This document shows positions 1 through 9,255 of a stretch of DNA of 64,000 nt, piece by piece. Under the pieces are notes generated by a model. That model was not told where the DNA came from, did no database searches, and saw only the letters and a program-made list of their open reading frames with translations. The stretch lies in assembly GCF_018219815.1 (NCBI RefSeq), contig NZ_JADMKU010000001.1:186001-250000 (forward strand), written 5' to 3'. The position numbers and the translations under genes are program-made. Each line of letters opens with the position of its first letter. Position 1 is the stretch's first letter. The DNA is from Thalassovita aquimarina. GTDB taxonomy: Bacteria; Pseudomonadota; Alphaproteobacteria; Rhodobacterales; Rhodobacteraceae.

Positions 1-67
1 AGCTCAGCGGTAGAGCAGTTGACTGTTAATCAATTGGTCGTAGGTTCGATCCCTACCGCCGGAGCCA
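1..67 (+). tRNA. tRNA-Asn (GTT), 5' end cut off by window
   Basis: The first bases match a tRNA from position 9 onward: D-arm AGCTCAGCGGTAGAGC, anticodon loop CTGTTAA with anticodon GTT at 25-27, T-arm GGTTCGATCCC and a 3' acceptor ending CGCCGGA-G-CCA. About eight 5' bases (acceptor strand and T8) lie outside the window. The encoded CCA is present. GTT reads Asn codons. Confidence 0.95.
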
Positions 68-70
68 TAA

Positions 71-106
71 AAAGCCCTTAAGCTCAAAAGCTTGAGGGCT
101 TTTTTG
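71..106 (+). terminator. Intrinsic terminator after tRNA-Asn
   Basis: Left arm AAGCCCTTAAGCT and right arm AGCTTGAGGGCTT pair over 13 positions with one wobble pair, the loop is only a few A residues, and the stem is followed directly by a run of six T. It lies four bases past the CCA end and has the form of a classic rho-independent terminator. Confidence 0.85.
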
Positions 107-433
107 TTGCCTGCAACAGATCAAGAATTGTCTCGTGCCAGCATTGTGCAGGCAGTTGCGTGTAGTGAGATGATACTCGTCGCCGCTGCCGTGCAATCAT
201 GGGCTCAGTCAGGCGGTGCTGCGTGGCTTTTCGTCGGTTCGGCGCTGCGGTTCCTTGTGGTCGCTTCCTGGGTGGGAGTGTGTTGCGACTCATTGAAACC
301 ATAAGGTCTGTTCGGTCAGAAAACGGAATATTCCATACTGCTGTGGTCTTGACCAAAGCGAAGCGTGACCGAACGGGAAGGCGGTTCATCTCATTGGGGG
401 CTCAGGAATGCCAGACCATAGAGGTTGTCGTGA
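107..433. other. Intergenic stretch, no gene recognised
   Basis: Short open frames exist on both strands, but none has a convincing ribosome binding site, a recognisable motif or the codon pattern of the neighbouring genes. I see no RNA gene or repeat here. Confidence 0.5.
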
Positions 434-456
434 AATCGCCGCGTTAAGCGGCGATT
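434..456 (-). terminator. Possible terminator of the RTX gene
   Basis: Perfect 9-bp stem AATCGCCGC / GCGGCGATT around a 5-base loop, downstream of the minus-strand RTX gene. Read on the minus strand it is followed by only TTTC, so the U-tract is weak. A second GC-rich hairpin (about 473-498) lies between it and the stop codon. Confidence 0.4.
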
Positions 457-510
457 CCCAGTGCCGTCTGATGGCGCCCTCCGCCTCGGGCGGGCGCCGT
501 TCGGTTCCAT

Positions 511-2445
511 TCAGATCAGTAGGAGATCGCTGTCGAGCCCGTCAGTGGAGCCGAGTCCGGACAGCAGAATCGACTGACCGGCGTCGAAATCGAACAGCAC
601 GCCGTCGGCCGTGACGGACGCGTAGGTAGAGACAACCTGCGCTGCGGTAAGCCCGCCATTCCAGAGGCCCTGTTCCAGTTGCAGCACATCTGTGCCCGTT
701 TCGAAATCCGTGATCGTATCGGATGACATCACATCAAGGAAGACGAAGACGTCCGCCCCGGTCCCGCCGGTGATCGTATCGCGGCCGAGATTGCCTGTCT
801 GGGCGGTATCCACATAAACATCATCGCCCGCGCCCAGGCGGATAGTGTCCTGGCCATTGCCGCCATAGACCAAGTCGTTGCCTTCGCCCGCATCGATGAA
901 ATCGAAGTTGTTGCCGCCATAGACGCTGTCATTGCCCAACCGGGCATAGATCACGTCGTTGCCGGTGTCGCCAGTAAACAGGTCGTCGCCGGCACCGCCC
1001 TGGATGGTGTCATCACCTGTTCCGGCAAAGACGGTGTCGCGGCCCAGATCGCCGCCCTGGCCGTTGTCCTGATACAGGTCGTCGCCCTCTTTGAGGAAGA
1101 CCCGGTCGCGGCCGTTGCCGCCATTGACAGTGTCATTTCCGGTGCCGCTATGGATGGTGTCGAACCCGTCGTCACCCCGGATCAGGTCGTTGCCCTTGCG
1201 GCCGAAGATCAGGTCATTGCCCCCCTGGCCGCGGAATTCGTCATCGCCGTTGCCACCCTGGATCGTGTCGTCGCCATAGCCGCCGAACACCGTATCGCGG
1301 CCCAGATCGCCGCCCTGACCGTTATCCTGGTAAAGGTCATTGCCCTGGTTCAGGAAAACCTGGTCACGGCCGTGGCCGCCATCGACCGTGTCGTTGCCGT
1401 TGCCACCATAAATGGTGTCGAAACCGTCGCCGCCGACAAGGATGTCGTCGCCGTCGACGCCGATGAGCCGGTCGTGCCCCGCTTCGCCGAGCAGGCTGTC
1501 ATGGCCGGACTGCCCGTTGAGCGTATCGTTGCCATCGCCGCCAAGAATCGTGTCGCTGCCGTCCTGACCGTCGATGCTGTCGGCACCGCTGGTGCCCGTC
1601 AGGGAATCGCCGCTGTTCTCCGCAATCCAGTCGGTGCGCGCATTGTTCCAGTAATCGCGGGCCGCCTGTCCCTGAAGAATCGTGAAGCCGGCCGGCGGCA
1701 ACGGATAGTCGTCCGGCAAGGGGTCGTCCGAAAGATTCAGGAAGTAATTGCCCGAGGACGAAACGACGCTGTCCCATGCCACCGCGAGCCGCCCCTGTCC
1801 GTGATGGTTGACGTCTTCGATGGCCAGAACGCAGTCCTTTATGCTGAGCGCGGGGCTGATTCCGTCGACGACCTTGAAGATGGATTGATGGGTCAATTCG
1901 CCCTTGTATTGGAACGACTCCATCCGGATCAGCACGTTGTCGAGCGTTACGACGTTGTCGGTCTGGTCGGGCGTGCTGCCGTCGGCGAGGCTGACCCCGA
2001 CGAAAACCCCGTCGAAGAGAGAGTTGCTGATGGTGCCGCTGAGGCCATCGTCGTTTTCCACGGCATCGTCGCGCACGTCGCTGATCCAGACATGGTCGAT
2101 CGCGAAGCTGTCATCATTGACGCTCCTGACCCGGATCGCATCCCAAGTCTGGGAAATCGTCCAGTCGCTGATCACCACATTGGCGACGTTGCGGACATAG
2201 ACCGCCGCCGAGTTGACATAGGCGTCTTCCCAATCGAGATCGAGCGGGACCGTGCCGTCGATCGTTCCGCCGATTATCGTGACATCGTAGCTGTCACGTA
2301 CCGAAAACGGATATCGGTTCAGGTCGTCGCCGATGTTCGCGACGATCCAACTCGCATCGGTCGCATCGATCACGGTCGATGAGATCTCTGAAATCTTGTA
2401 GGGGTCATATCCATAGTCGCCCATCAGCGTGATGAGATTGGTCAT
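511..2445 (-). CDS. Secreted RTX calcium-binding protein with N-terminal beta-helix
   Basis: 644 residues. Residues 1 to about 280 have the strand-rich, N/D/V/I pattern of right-handed parallel beta-helix (pectin-lyase fold) proteins (VVISDWTISQTWDAIRVRS). From about residue 285 to 570 there are many RTX nonapeptides of the type GGxGxDxxx (GGDGNDTLNG, GGNGNDTVDG), which bind calcium in the family. There is no N-terminal signal peptide. The C-terminal end (DTITDFETGTDVLQL ... hydrophobic tail LLLI) looks like a type I secretion signal, so export by an ABC/MFP/TolC system is inferred; no transporter genes are adjacent. Within the RTX part an 86-residue module recurs three times, marked by a DLYQDNGQGGDLGRDT-like segment. 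GGAG precedes the ATG at a good distance. Enzymatic activity of the helix domain is unknown; polysaccharide binding or cleavage is possible. Confidence 0.85.
   Translation of the reverse strand: MTNLITLMGDYGYDPYKISEISSTVIDATDASWIVANIGDDLNRYPFSVRDSYDVTIIGGTIDGTVPLDLDWEDAYVNSAAVYVRNVANVVISDWTISQTWDAIRVRSVNDDSFAIDHVWISDVRDDAVENDDGLSGTISNSLFDGVFVGVSLADGSTPDQTDNVVTLDNVLIRMESFQYKGELTHQSIFKVVDGISPALSIKDCVLAIEDVNHHGQGRLAVAWDSVVSSSGNYFLNLSDDPLPDDYPLPPAGFTILQGQAARDYWNNARTDWIAENSGDSLTGTSGADSIDGQDGSDTILGGDGNDTLNGQSGHDSLLGEAGHDRLIGVDGDDILVGGDGFDTIYGGNGNDTVDGGHGRDQVFLNQGNDLYQDNGQGGDLGRDTVFGGYGDDTIQGGNGDDEFRGQGGNDLIFGRKGNDLIRGDDGFDTIHSGTGNDTVNGGNGRDRVFLKEGDDLYQDNGQGGDLGRDTVFAGTGDDTIQGGAGDDLFTGDTGNDVIYARLGNDSVYGGNNFDFIDAGEGNDLVYGGNGQDTIRLGAGDDVYVDTAQTGNLGRDTITGGTGADVFVFLDVMSSDTITDFETGTDVLQLEQGLWNGGLTAAQVVSTYASVTADGVLFDFDAGQSILLSGLGSTDGLDSDLLLI
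783..1310 (-). repeat. Three 258-bp tandem modules inside the RTX gene
   Basis: The segment encoding GxLGRDT recurs with its plus-strand landmark starting at 783, 1041 and 1299, exactly 258 bp (86 codons) apart each time. The two upstream copies are nearly identical in DNA around this landmark (GGCCCAGATCGCCGCCCTG); the copy nearest the C terminus has diverged. This is a higher-order unit above the 9-residue RTX repeat and suggests recent segmental duplication. Confidence 0.8.
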
Positions 2446-3040
2446 CTTTCGAATCTCCGATCATTCGCCGGCGCGATTTTGCTGTTTTCACAGGCGAACG
2501 CCGTTTGAACTTCGTTGTAGGGGTGTGAGCTCGATGCCTCTTTTTTTGACGGTTCTATGACACCGCCCCGTCGGGGCGCCCCACCTTTTTTCATGCGTCC
2601 ACAAAATTGGCGGCTTACCGCCTTTTGCTCAGCCATGGGGCGCGAATTCTTGCTCAGTGGCTGGGTTTCGCCTGCTGTAGCGGTCTGCCGCCATGTTCAG
2701 GAAACTATGGGTAAGGACGGGCGAATGCGGCTTCGGTGTGCTGACCGAACGGGGTCGCCTGGGGGCGCCGCATTACCCGATCGCGCGCGACCGCTGCGGA
2801 CCTGGTGACGTTCCCTGCGACATGATGGTGGGCGGGGGCCTGACGGGGCGATCACGGCCAACCTACCGAAGCGGCGCGGAACGCTGGCATTCCGGTGTGA
2901 TCCGGGGTCGACCCGGACGCCGCTCTTGCTATGCGCCCGCGACATAGGGCGAAGGATAAGTTTGCCTAGCACCGGATTTGTCCGACAGAGCTGGTCGCCT
3001 CGTGCGTTCCGCAGATTCTAGACCGGATCGCATGGCGCGG
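2446..3040. other. Intergenic, upstream of RTX gene and downstream of CoA ligase
   Basis: Contains the ribosome binding site and presumably the promoter of the RTX gene at its left end (about 2450-2560, locally richer in A/T). The rest shows no convincing gene: the open frames at about 2557-2972 overlap one another on both strands and lack motifs. Confidence 0.4.
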
Positions 3041-4660
3041 TTATGCACCTTCACGCAACTGGAACCGCTGGATCTTCCCGGAAGCCGTTTTGGGCAGGCT
3101 GGGGCAGAATTTCACCGAGCGCGGGTATTTGTAGGGCGCGATCGTCGACTTGACGTGATCCTGAAGGACCTTGCGCATCTCGTCCGATCCGGAAAACCCC
3201 TCCGCCAGGACGATATGCGCCTCGACGACGTGCCCACGTGCTTCGTCCGGCGCTCCGATGACCGCGCATTCTGCCACGGCTTCGTGCGCCAAAAGCGCGG
3301 CTTCCACCTCGGGCCCCGCGATGTTGTAACCGGCAGAAACGATCATGTCGTCATTCCGTGCGGTGAAGTGGAAATACCCTTCTGTGTCGCGCCAAAAGCT
3401 GTCGCCGGTCAGGTTCCATCCCTCGCGGACATAGGCTTTCTGCCGGTCGTCGGACAAATACCGGCATCCCGTCGGTCCCCGGACGGCAAGCCGCCCAACT
3501 TCTCCGTCTGGCAGTTCCTTCATGTTGTCATCGACGATCCGGGCCTCGTAACCGGTCACCGGGCGGCCGGTGCATGCCGGGCGTGAATCGTCGAACCTGT
3601 TAGAGATGAAGATGTGCAGCATCTCGGTCGCGCCGATCCCGTCAAGCATTGGCTTCCCGGTCTTGGCTTTCCACTCTTCATAGACCGGTGCGGGCAGCGT
3701 TTCCCCGGCCGACACGGCGACCCGAAGGCTGGAAAGGTCGGCGCCTTCTTCCATGGCCAGAAGCATCGCGCGATAGGCGGTCGGGGCCGTGAAACAGATC
3801 GTCGCTTTGTACTTCTCGATGATGTCGATCATGTTGGTCGGCGAGGCATTTTCCAGCAGCGTCGCGGTCGCCCCGAAGCGCAGCGGGAAAATCGCCAACC
3901 CACCAAGACCGAACGTGAATGCCAGCGGAGGCGACCCGACGAAGACATCTTCGGGCGTCACGCCCAAAATTTCCTTGGCGTAACCGTCGGCGATGATCAT
4001 CAAATCTTGGTGGAAATGCATCGTCGCTTTCGGGGAACCCGTCGTGCCGGACGTGAAGCCAAGCAGGGCAACGTCATCCCGACCGGTTTGAACCGCATCG
4101 AAGCGCACCGGTTTTTCCAATGCCATCCGATCCAGTTCGCTATCGTGATTTTGCGTGCCGTCGAACGCATGGACGATCCGAAGATAGTCACTGGTCTCGG
4201 CGCAATTCGTCATCTCCTCCATGAGGCGGCTGTCGCAGAGCGCATGGCTGATTTCGGCCTTGTCCACGATGGCGGACAATTCGGACGCCCTGAGCATCGG
4301 CATCGTGTTGACGACGACGGCGCCCGCTTTCATCGCGGCGAGCCAGCACGCGACCATCGCGGGATTGTTGGCGGACCGGATCAGCACCCGGTTGCCGGGC
4401 TGCACGCCCAGATCCTCGACCAGGACACGCGCGAGGCGGTTGGTCCAGTCTGTCAGTTCCTTGTAGGTGCGCTTGCGGCCATTCCCGATCAGAGCGACAT
4501 GATCCCCGAAGCCCTTCGCGACCATGGCGTCGGTCAGTTCGACGCCGGCATTGAGAAAGTCCGGGTAATCGTTGTTCCCAAGCGGCATTTCCGGCCAGAG
4601 ATCTACGGGCGGCAATTCGTTCCGCGTAAAAGTATCCACATGCCCAGTTGGACCCAGCAT
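3041..4660 (-). CDS. Acyl-CoA synthetase, 2-aminobenzoate/benzoate-CoA ligase type
   Basis: 539 residues, the usual length for this adenylate-forming family. The AMP-binding P-loop TSGTTGSPK is at 203-211, followed by the A5-type GIGATEM, the hinge region (GYFHFTARNDDMIVSAGYN) and the C-terminal lysine motif PKTASGKIQRF that catalyses adenylation. These enzymes activate a carboxylic acid with ATP and CoA. Overall wording (YPDFLNAGVELTDAMV, AFTFGLGGLAIFPLRFGA) resembles the benzoate and 2-aminobenzoate-CoA ligases, so an aromatic acid is the likely substrate; that is family-level inference. A strong site GGGAGGATGAA precedes the ATG. It stands alone, without the monooxygenase/reductase partner of anthranilate breakdown next to it, and an AT-rich inverted-repeat region upstream may be its control region. 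Confidence 0.8.
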   Translation of the reverse strand: MLGPTGHVDTFTRNELPPVDLWPEMPLGNNDYPDFLNAGVELTDAMVAKGFGDHVALIGNGRKRTYKELTDWTNRLARVLVEDLGVQPGNRVLIRSANNPAMVACWLAAMKAGAVVVNTMPMLRASELSAIVDKAEISHALCDSRLMEEMTNCAETSDYLRIVHAFDGTQNHDSELDRMALEKPVRFDAVQTGRDDVALLGFTSGTTGSPKATMHFHQDLMIIADGYAKEILGVTPEDVFVGSPPLAFTFGLGGLAIFPLRFGATATLLENASPTNMIDIIEKYKATICFTAPTAYRAMLLAMEEGADLSSLRVAVSAGETLPAPVYEEWKAKTGKPMLDGIGATEMLHIFISNRFDDSRPACTGRPVTGYEARIVDDNMKELPDGEVGRLAVRGPTGCRYLSDDRQKAYVREGWNLTGDSFWRDTEGYFHFTARNDDMIVSAGYNIAGPEVEAALLAHEAVAECAVIGAPDEARGHVVEAHIVLAEGFSGSDEMRKVLQDHVKSTIAPYKYPRSVKFCPSLPKTASGKIQRFQLREGA

Positions 4661-4779
4661 TTCATCCTCCCAAAAAACGGCACGTCGCCCGAGAACACCG
4701 ACCTGCTGGTCCGAAAACGGACATTGCGGCTCCTCTCCGATGGTCTCGGCGGCGGCTATTCATGTTTAGAACCGTTTCA

Positions 4780-4825
4780 CTCCCAAAGCCAAATAAAATT
4801 TAAGTATAAAGTTTTATGTTGGGAG
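4780..4825. promoter_or_regulatory. AT-rich nested inverted repeat upstream of CoA ligase
   Basis: Outer arms CTCCCAA (4780-4786) and TTGGGAG (4819-4825) pair perfectly; inner arms ATAAAATTT (4793-4801) and AAGTTTTAT (4809-4817) pair at 8 of 9. The stretch is strikingly A/T-rich for this genome and lies 120-165 bases before the ligase start. It may be an operator and promoter for a MarR- or TetR-type regulator, but no regulator gene is adjacent. Confidence 0.4.
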
Positions 4826-5240
4826 CATTATGTGGCCTGAAGCAGGGGGTGCCGGCCGAGCCTGCGTGATGGGCCCGGATAGGCCGTTGTCATATGGCAG
4901 TGTCCTTGGGGTCAGGGATGCGCGGTGCCAGAATGGTAAGTTGGATCAGGCATGCGGGTGCCACGGTATGCTTGTCGTTGCGACGGGCATGCAGTGTTTC
5001 GATATTGAAGTAATTTACGCTTCGTTCCACGAAGGGGCCGGCGTCGCGGATCAACGGGCCGTGTTCGGCTACGGCGCGCATCCCCGCCGTCTTGCGAAAG
5101 CCGGGCGCAATCGCGAATGCGCGGCACGGATTTCCCCCGACTGTGCTGCTTCAGATCATCCCGATCCAATGGGCTTCCATCGGCCGACTTTCCGGGAAGG
5201 GCCCGGCAGATGGCTCGGCTTCGTCGCATGCGGTTTCGAC
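4826..5240. other. Intergenic, no supported gene
   Basis: Several overlapping frames exist. A minus-strand peptide of about 63 codons (4890-5081) has a plausible amino-acid composition, but there is no recognisable domain and no clear ribosome binding site, so it is not called as a gene. Confidence 0.35.
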
Positions 5241-5269
5241 AAAACAAAAGGCGGCCCCGAAGGGCCGCC
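5241..5269 (-). terminator. Intrinsic terminator of the chemoreceptor gene
   Basis: On the minus strand GGCGGCCC-TTCG-GGGCCGCC is followed by TTTTGTTTTG. The 8-bp GC stem is closed by the extra-stable TTCG tetraloop and followed by a T-rich tail, 28 bases beyond the stop codon. Confidence 0.9.
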
Positions 5270-5296
5270 CATGGATGGATTTGCCGCCGCGATCCT

Positions 5297-7021
5297 CTAC
5301 TCGGCCGCGACCTTGTTCGCAGCCGGTGCCTTGGCCAGATAGGCTTGGAACTGTTTAAGAACCTCTGGCGTCAGCTTGTTCAGGTCGGGCATGCCGGACG
5401 GGGCGGTGCCCTGCGCGCGCAGCTTGAACCGCGCCAACTGGCTGAGCATGTGGTTGGCGCTCGACGACAATTCCTCGGCACCCGCGGCGAGCGAGGTGGA
5501 TTCGTTGTCCGCCGTCCCGGCGCTGGACGAGATTTCCGACACCGCGATGTTGATATGCGCGATGGCTGAACTCTGTTCCTCGGTCGCCTTGCTGATTTCG
5601 CTGACCAGCGACTGAACTTCCTCGAAGGATTCCGATAGCGCCTGCAGCGACGCGTCCATCGTGTCGGTGATGGCGACGCCTTCGGCGATGGCCTGGGTCG
5701 ACTGATCGATCAGGTCGGTGGTTTCCTTCGCCGCCTTGGCCGAACGCTGCGCCAGGGTGCGCACTTCCTGCGCCACCACGGCGAAACCGCGCCCATGCGC
5801 GCCCGCGCGGGCCGCTTCCACCGCGGCGTTCAGCGCCAGCAGGTTGGTCTGGAAGGCGATTTCGTCGATCACCTTGTTGATCGAACTGATTGAGCGGGCC
5901 GAGGTGTCGATGCCTTCCATCGCCCGTTTCATGCTGCCCATGGTGTCGCGGCTTTCCGATGCGGTCTGGTTTGCGGCAACCGCCACGGTCTTGGCCTTGG
6001 ACGCGGCCGACGAGGTGGCGCGCACCTGGCTTTCGGTTTCATCGAAGCTCGACGATATCTGGTCGATCGCGCTCGAACTTTGCTGCGCCCCGACCGACAG
6101 GGTGGAGGAGGTCTGTGATACAGCCTCGGCGGATTTGGTGATCTCGTTGATCTGGGTTTTCAGGTTGCCTACCAGATCACTCAACCCACCGAAGGTCTGG
6201 TCGAAGGACGCCATGACATCGCGGTATTCGCCGTCGAAGGCATCGACGTCGATGGCCATCGACAGGTCGCCGTTCTGGATCGCCTGCGACGCGCGCAGGA
6301 TTTCCTGGTTCATCTTGCGGAACACCGCGCGCACCTGGTCGACGCTGTCGTTCACATAGGCCTTTTCGCCGGGGAAGCGCTCGAGTTCGTAGTCGAAATC
6401 GCCCTTGGCAAAGGCCTGCACCGCCGCGATCGAACGCTGCTGCAGATGGATATGGCCCTGCACCATGTCATTGACCGCCTTGGCGACTTCCTGCAATTCG
6501 CTGGGAAACCGGCTCGCGTCGACGAAGGTGCTGATCGCACCTGCCTCGTGCGCATCGCCCATCGCCTTGGTTTCGCTCAGGAACCGTTCAAGATCGTGTT
6601 TGGCCTGCAACTCGCTGGTGCGGTCCTGCCATTCGACGACGATCGCGTCCAGGCTGCCGTCGTCCGCGAAATTCGCCGAGGCATAAAAAACCAGATGGGT
6701 GTTGCCGATCTTGAACCTGCCGATGTGGGAAGATGTCATCCGGCCGATGATGTCACGCTGATAGGCAGGGTTCTTGTGAAACACGTCAATGGTTTGCCCG
6801 ATGATGTTGCGGGCTTCGAAATGTGGCAGGTCCGACTGAATATCCTGTTCCAGCCGTTCGAACATGTCATAGCCCACGGAATTGACGAAACGGATCACCA
6901 GATCCTTGTCGCATACCATGATCGGACAGCTGAGATGTTCGTAGGCGGCATAGGCAGTTTGCTTGGACAATTCGCTCGTGTCCTGAACACGAGCTGAGGG
7001 GATTGAATCGTCAAAGGACAT
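5297..7021 (-). CDS. Soluble methyl-accepting chemotaxis protein with PAS domain
   Basis: 574 residues. The N-terminal part (about 25-140) reads as a PAS sensor ([20 protein letters not shown] ... [10 protein letters not shown]). A HAMP-like/helical linker follows, then the MCP signalling domain with the conserved hairpin tip [20 protein letters not shown] and [12 protein letters not shown], where CheA and CheW bind in the family. There is no hydrophobic segment long enough for a membrane span, so it should be cytoplasmic and sense an internal ligand or redox state. No che genes are nearby, so it is an orphan receptor. The weak site AGAAAGCG precedes the ATG. Confidence 0.9.
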   Translation of the reverse strand: MSFDDSIPSARVQDTSELSKQTAYAAYEHLSCPIMVCDKDLVIRFVNSVGYDMFERLEQDIQSDLPHFEARNIIGQTIDVFHKNPAYQRDIIGRMTSSHIGRFKIGNTHLVFYASANFADDGSLDAIVVEWQDRTSELQAKHDLERFLSETKAMGDAHEAGAISTFVDASRFPSELQEVAKAVNDMVQGHIHLQQRSIAAVQAFAKGDFDYELERFPGEKAYVNDSVDQVRAVFRKMNQEILRASQAIQNGDLSMAIDVDAFDGEYRDVMASFDQTFGGLSDLVGNLKTQINEITKSAEAVSQTSSTLSVGAQQSSSAIDQISSSFDETESQVRATSSAASKAKTVAVAANQTASESRDTMGSMKRAMEGIDTSARSISSINKVIDEIAFQTNLLALNAAVEAARAGAHGRGFAVVAQEVRTLAQRSAKAAKETTDLIDQSTQAIAEGVAITDTMDASLQALSESFEEVQSLVSEISKATEEQSSAIAHINIAVSEISSSAGTADNESTSLAAGAEELSSSANHMLSQLARFKLRAQGTAPSGMPDLNKLTPEVLKQFQAYLAKAPAANKVAAE

Positions 7022-7506
7022 CGCTTTTCGCTTTCTTATTGTATTACTTGAGACGGCTTTTCAGTTCGCGCTGTGGATAGAACAACGGCACCCAAAAGGA
7101 GAGTTTTACATCGGATTGATCAATTGCAGGGGGTGGGCTGATTTGTCTCGCAACCTGGCTTTGGTGCTTGGTTTTCAAGGAAAAATTCGAATTTACGCTT
7201 GCAAGTTTATGAAGGTATCAATTTATCGCATGTTTTGTGGGCGTTGCTGAGAATTCGTGTGAACCGCGGCCCGGAAATCAGGCGCCTCGGCACGCCATTC
7301 TTCCGATCCATGACCGCGTGGGTTGACTGAAAAAATGTCGTAAAAAAATGGGGACTGGCCCGTTTTCGGCTGGTGTCGTGATCCGGCGCAGGTTTGAGAC
7401 GTCCAAGTGAAGAAAAACGCGGTCAATCGGCACCTGAAACGGTAGGGGCGTGGACTTAATCCGGCTGATAGTCTATCGGGGGCGCAAATTCACCGGGGAT
7501 AGTCTT
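7022..7506. other. Divergent intergenic region between chemoreceptor and purM
   Basis: 485 bases that must carry the promoters of both genes. It is locally A/T-rich (7140-7220 and 7320-7360), but I cannot place a convincing -35/-10 pair. No riboswitch-like aptamer, tRNA or coding frame was recognised. A GTG at 7450 would extend the purM frame by 19 codons but does not resemble the start of the family. Confidence 0.4.
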
Positions 7507-8556
7507 ATGAGCCAAGGTAAGAACGGCCTGACCTATGCGGATGCGGGCGTTGACATCGATGCAGGAAACGAACTGGTCGAGCGGATCAAACCCGCCGCCA
7601 AGCGCACCGCGCGCTCGGGCGTCATGGCGGGTCTGGGCGGCTTCGGCGCGCTGTTCGATCTGAAAGATGCAGGTTACAGCGATCCGATCCTTGTAGGCGC
7701 CACCGACGGGGTCGGCACCAAGCTGCGGATTGCCATCGACACCGGAAATGTCGACACGATCGGCATCGATCTGGTCGCCATGTGCGTCAACGATCTGGTC
7801 TGTCAGGGGGCGGAGCCGCTGTTCTTCCTCGACTATTTCGCGACCGGCAAGCTGGAACTCGACAGCGCCGCCCGAATCATCGAGGGCATTGCCGAAGGCT
7901 GCGCCCAATCGGGTTGCGCGCTGATCGGCGGTGAAACCGCAGAAATGCCCGGCATGTATTCTAAGGGCGACTTCGACCTGGCCGGTTTCGCCGTCGGCGC
8001 GATGGAACGCGGCGCGGACCTGCCCAAGGGCGTCAAGCAAGGCGACGTCCTGCTGGGCCTGGGATCGAACGGGGTGCATTCGAACGGCTATTCGCTGGTG
8101 CGCAAGCTGGTCGAGGTGTCCGGGCTGGGCTGGGATGCGACCTGCCCGTGGAATGCCGACATCACGCTGGGCGAAGCGCTGCTGGCGCCGACCCGGCTTT
8201 ACGTCACGCAGGTGCTGGAAGCGATCCGGTCGGGCGGCGTTCACGCGCTGGCCCATATCACCGGCGGCGGACTGACCGAAAACCTGCCGCGGGTCCTGCA
8301 CGAAGGCACTGGCGCGACAATCGACCTGGATGCCTGGGACCTGCCGCCCGTGTTCAAATGGCTGGCCGAAACCGGTGGCATGGAACAGGCGGAGCTGCTG
8401 AAGACCTTCAACTGCGGCATCGGCATGATCGTCGTTTGCGACGCCGCCGAAGCCGACGCGGTGGCCAAGCTGCTGACCGCGGCGGGCGAAACCGTGTCCC
8501 GTCTGGGCGAGATCGAGGCGGGCGAGGGCGTCCGTTACACCGGGGCGCTGCTGTGA
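7507..8556 (+). CDS. purM: Phosphoribosylformylglycinamidine cyclo-ligase (AIR synthetase)
   Basis: 349 residues, normal length. Makes aminoimidazole ribonucleotide from FGAM and ATP, step five of purine synthesis, in the cytoplasm. The N-terminal [15 protein letters not shown] is the usual family start, which is why the ATG at 7507 was chosen over an upstream in-frame GTG. Other family signatures are [41 protein letters not shown] and [13 protein letters not shown]. The stop codon overlaps the start of purN by four bases, so the two are translationally coupled. Confidence 0.97.
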   Translation: MSQGKNGLTYADAGVDIDAGNELVERIKPAAKRTARSGVMAGLGGFGALFDLKDAGYSDPILVGATDGVGTKLRIAIDTGNVDTIGIDLVAMCVNDLVCQGAEPLFFLDYFATGKLELDSAARIIEGIAEGCAQSGCALIGGETAEMPGMYSKGDFDLAGFAVGAMERGADLPKGVKQGDVLLGLGSNGVHSNGYSLVRKLVEVSGLGWDATCPWNADITLGEALLAPTRLYVTQVLEAIRSGGVHALAHITGGGLTENLPRVLHEGTGATIDLDAWDLPPVFKWLAETGGMEQAELLKTFNCGIGMIVVCDAAEADAVAKLLTAAGETVSRLGEIEAGEGVRYTGALL

Positions 8557-9146
8557 CCAAGAAGGTCGCGATCCTGATCTCGGGCGGCGGCTCGAACATG
8601 GTGAAACTGGTCGAAAGCATGGTGGGCGACCACCCGGCGCGTCCCGTTCTGGTCGGGTCGAACGATCCACAGGCCGGCGGGCTGCAAAAGGCCGCCGAAA
8701 TGGGGGTGCCCACCTTCGCCGTCGACCACCGCCCGTTCAAGGGCGACCGTGAAGGATTCGAAGCCGAACTGAACGCCAAGCTGGCCGAGGCCGAGCCCGA
8801 TATCATCTGTCTTGCCGGTTTCATGCGGGTCCTGACCGAAGGCTTCGTGCGTCGTTGGGAAGGTCGGATGCTGAACATCCATCCCTCGCTGCTGCCCAAG
8901 TACAAGGGGCTGCATACCCATCAGCGCGCGCTGGAGGCGGGCGACAAGGAGGCCGGGTGCACCGTTCACTTGGTGACGCCCGCGCTCGACGACGGGCCGA
9001 TCCTGGGGCAGGCGCGGGTCCCGGTGCTGCCCGACGATACGCCGGACAGCCTTGCGGCAAGGGTTCTGGTGCAGGAACACAGGCTTTATCCGGCCGTATT
9101 GGAACGCTTCGCGCGGGGCGAAACCGACCCGATCACCCTCGATTGA
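8553..9146 (+). CDS. purN: Phosphoribosylglycinamide formyltransferase
   Basis: 197 residues. Transfers a formyl group from 10-formyl-THF to GAR, step three of purine synthesis. It starts with GTG inside the purM stop (GTGA overlap); no closer ATG fits the family start [14 protein letters not shown], the phosphate-binding region. The catalytic segment [10 protein letters not shown] ... [17 protein letters not shown] and the [13 protein letters not shown] motif hold the conserved Asn, His and Asp. Complete. Confidence 0.97.
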   Translation: MTKKVAILISGGGSNMVKLVESMVGDHPARPVLVGSNDPQAGGLQKAAEMGVPTFAVDHRPFKGDREGFEAELNAKLAEAEPDIICLAGFMRVLTEGFVRRWEGRMLNIHPSLLPKYKGLHTHQRALEAGDKEAGCTVHLVTPALDDGPILGQARVPVLPDDTPDSLAARVLVQEHRLYPAVLERFARGETDPITLD

Positions 9147-9255
9147 CGGGACGGCAAGCCGGTGATGCTTTGCATCCCCGGCGCAATCGCGTATGTCTGG
9201 GCGTCAGACCGCCCTCCAAGCCACACCGAAACAAGACCACGAAACCAAGGCGCCG

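Noticed and set aside
84-389. Minus-strand 101-codon frame near the tRNA-Asn
   Set aside because: It would start within or beyond the neighbouring non-coding stretch, crosses into the tRNA terminator and has no motif.
1150-2382. Plus-strand open frame of 410 codons opposite the RTX gene
   Set aside because: Antisense shadow of GGxGxD repeats; Val/Ala/Asp-rich with no ribosome binding site.
4912-5247. Minus-strand 111-codon frame between the ligase and chemoreceptor genes
   Set aside because: Arg/Pro-rich out-of-frame translation without motif; it overlaps another weak frame.
7022-7506. Riboswitch or PurR-type operator before purM
   Set aside because: No aptamer-like conserved junction and no recognisable palindrome were found.
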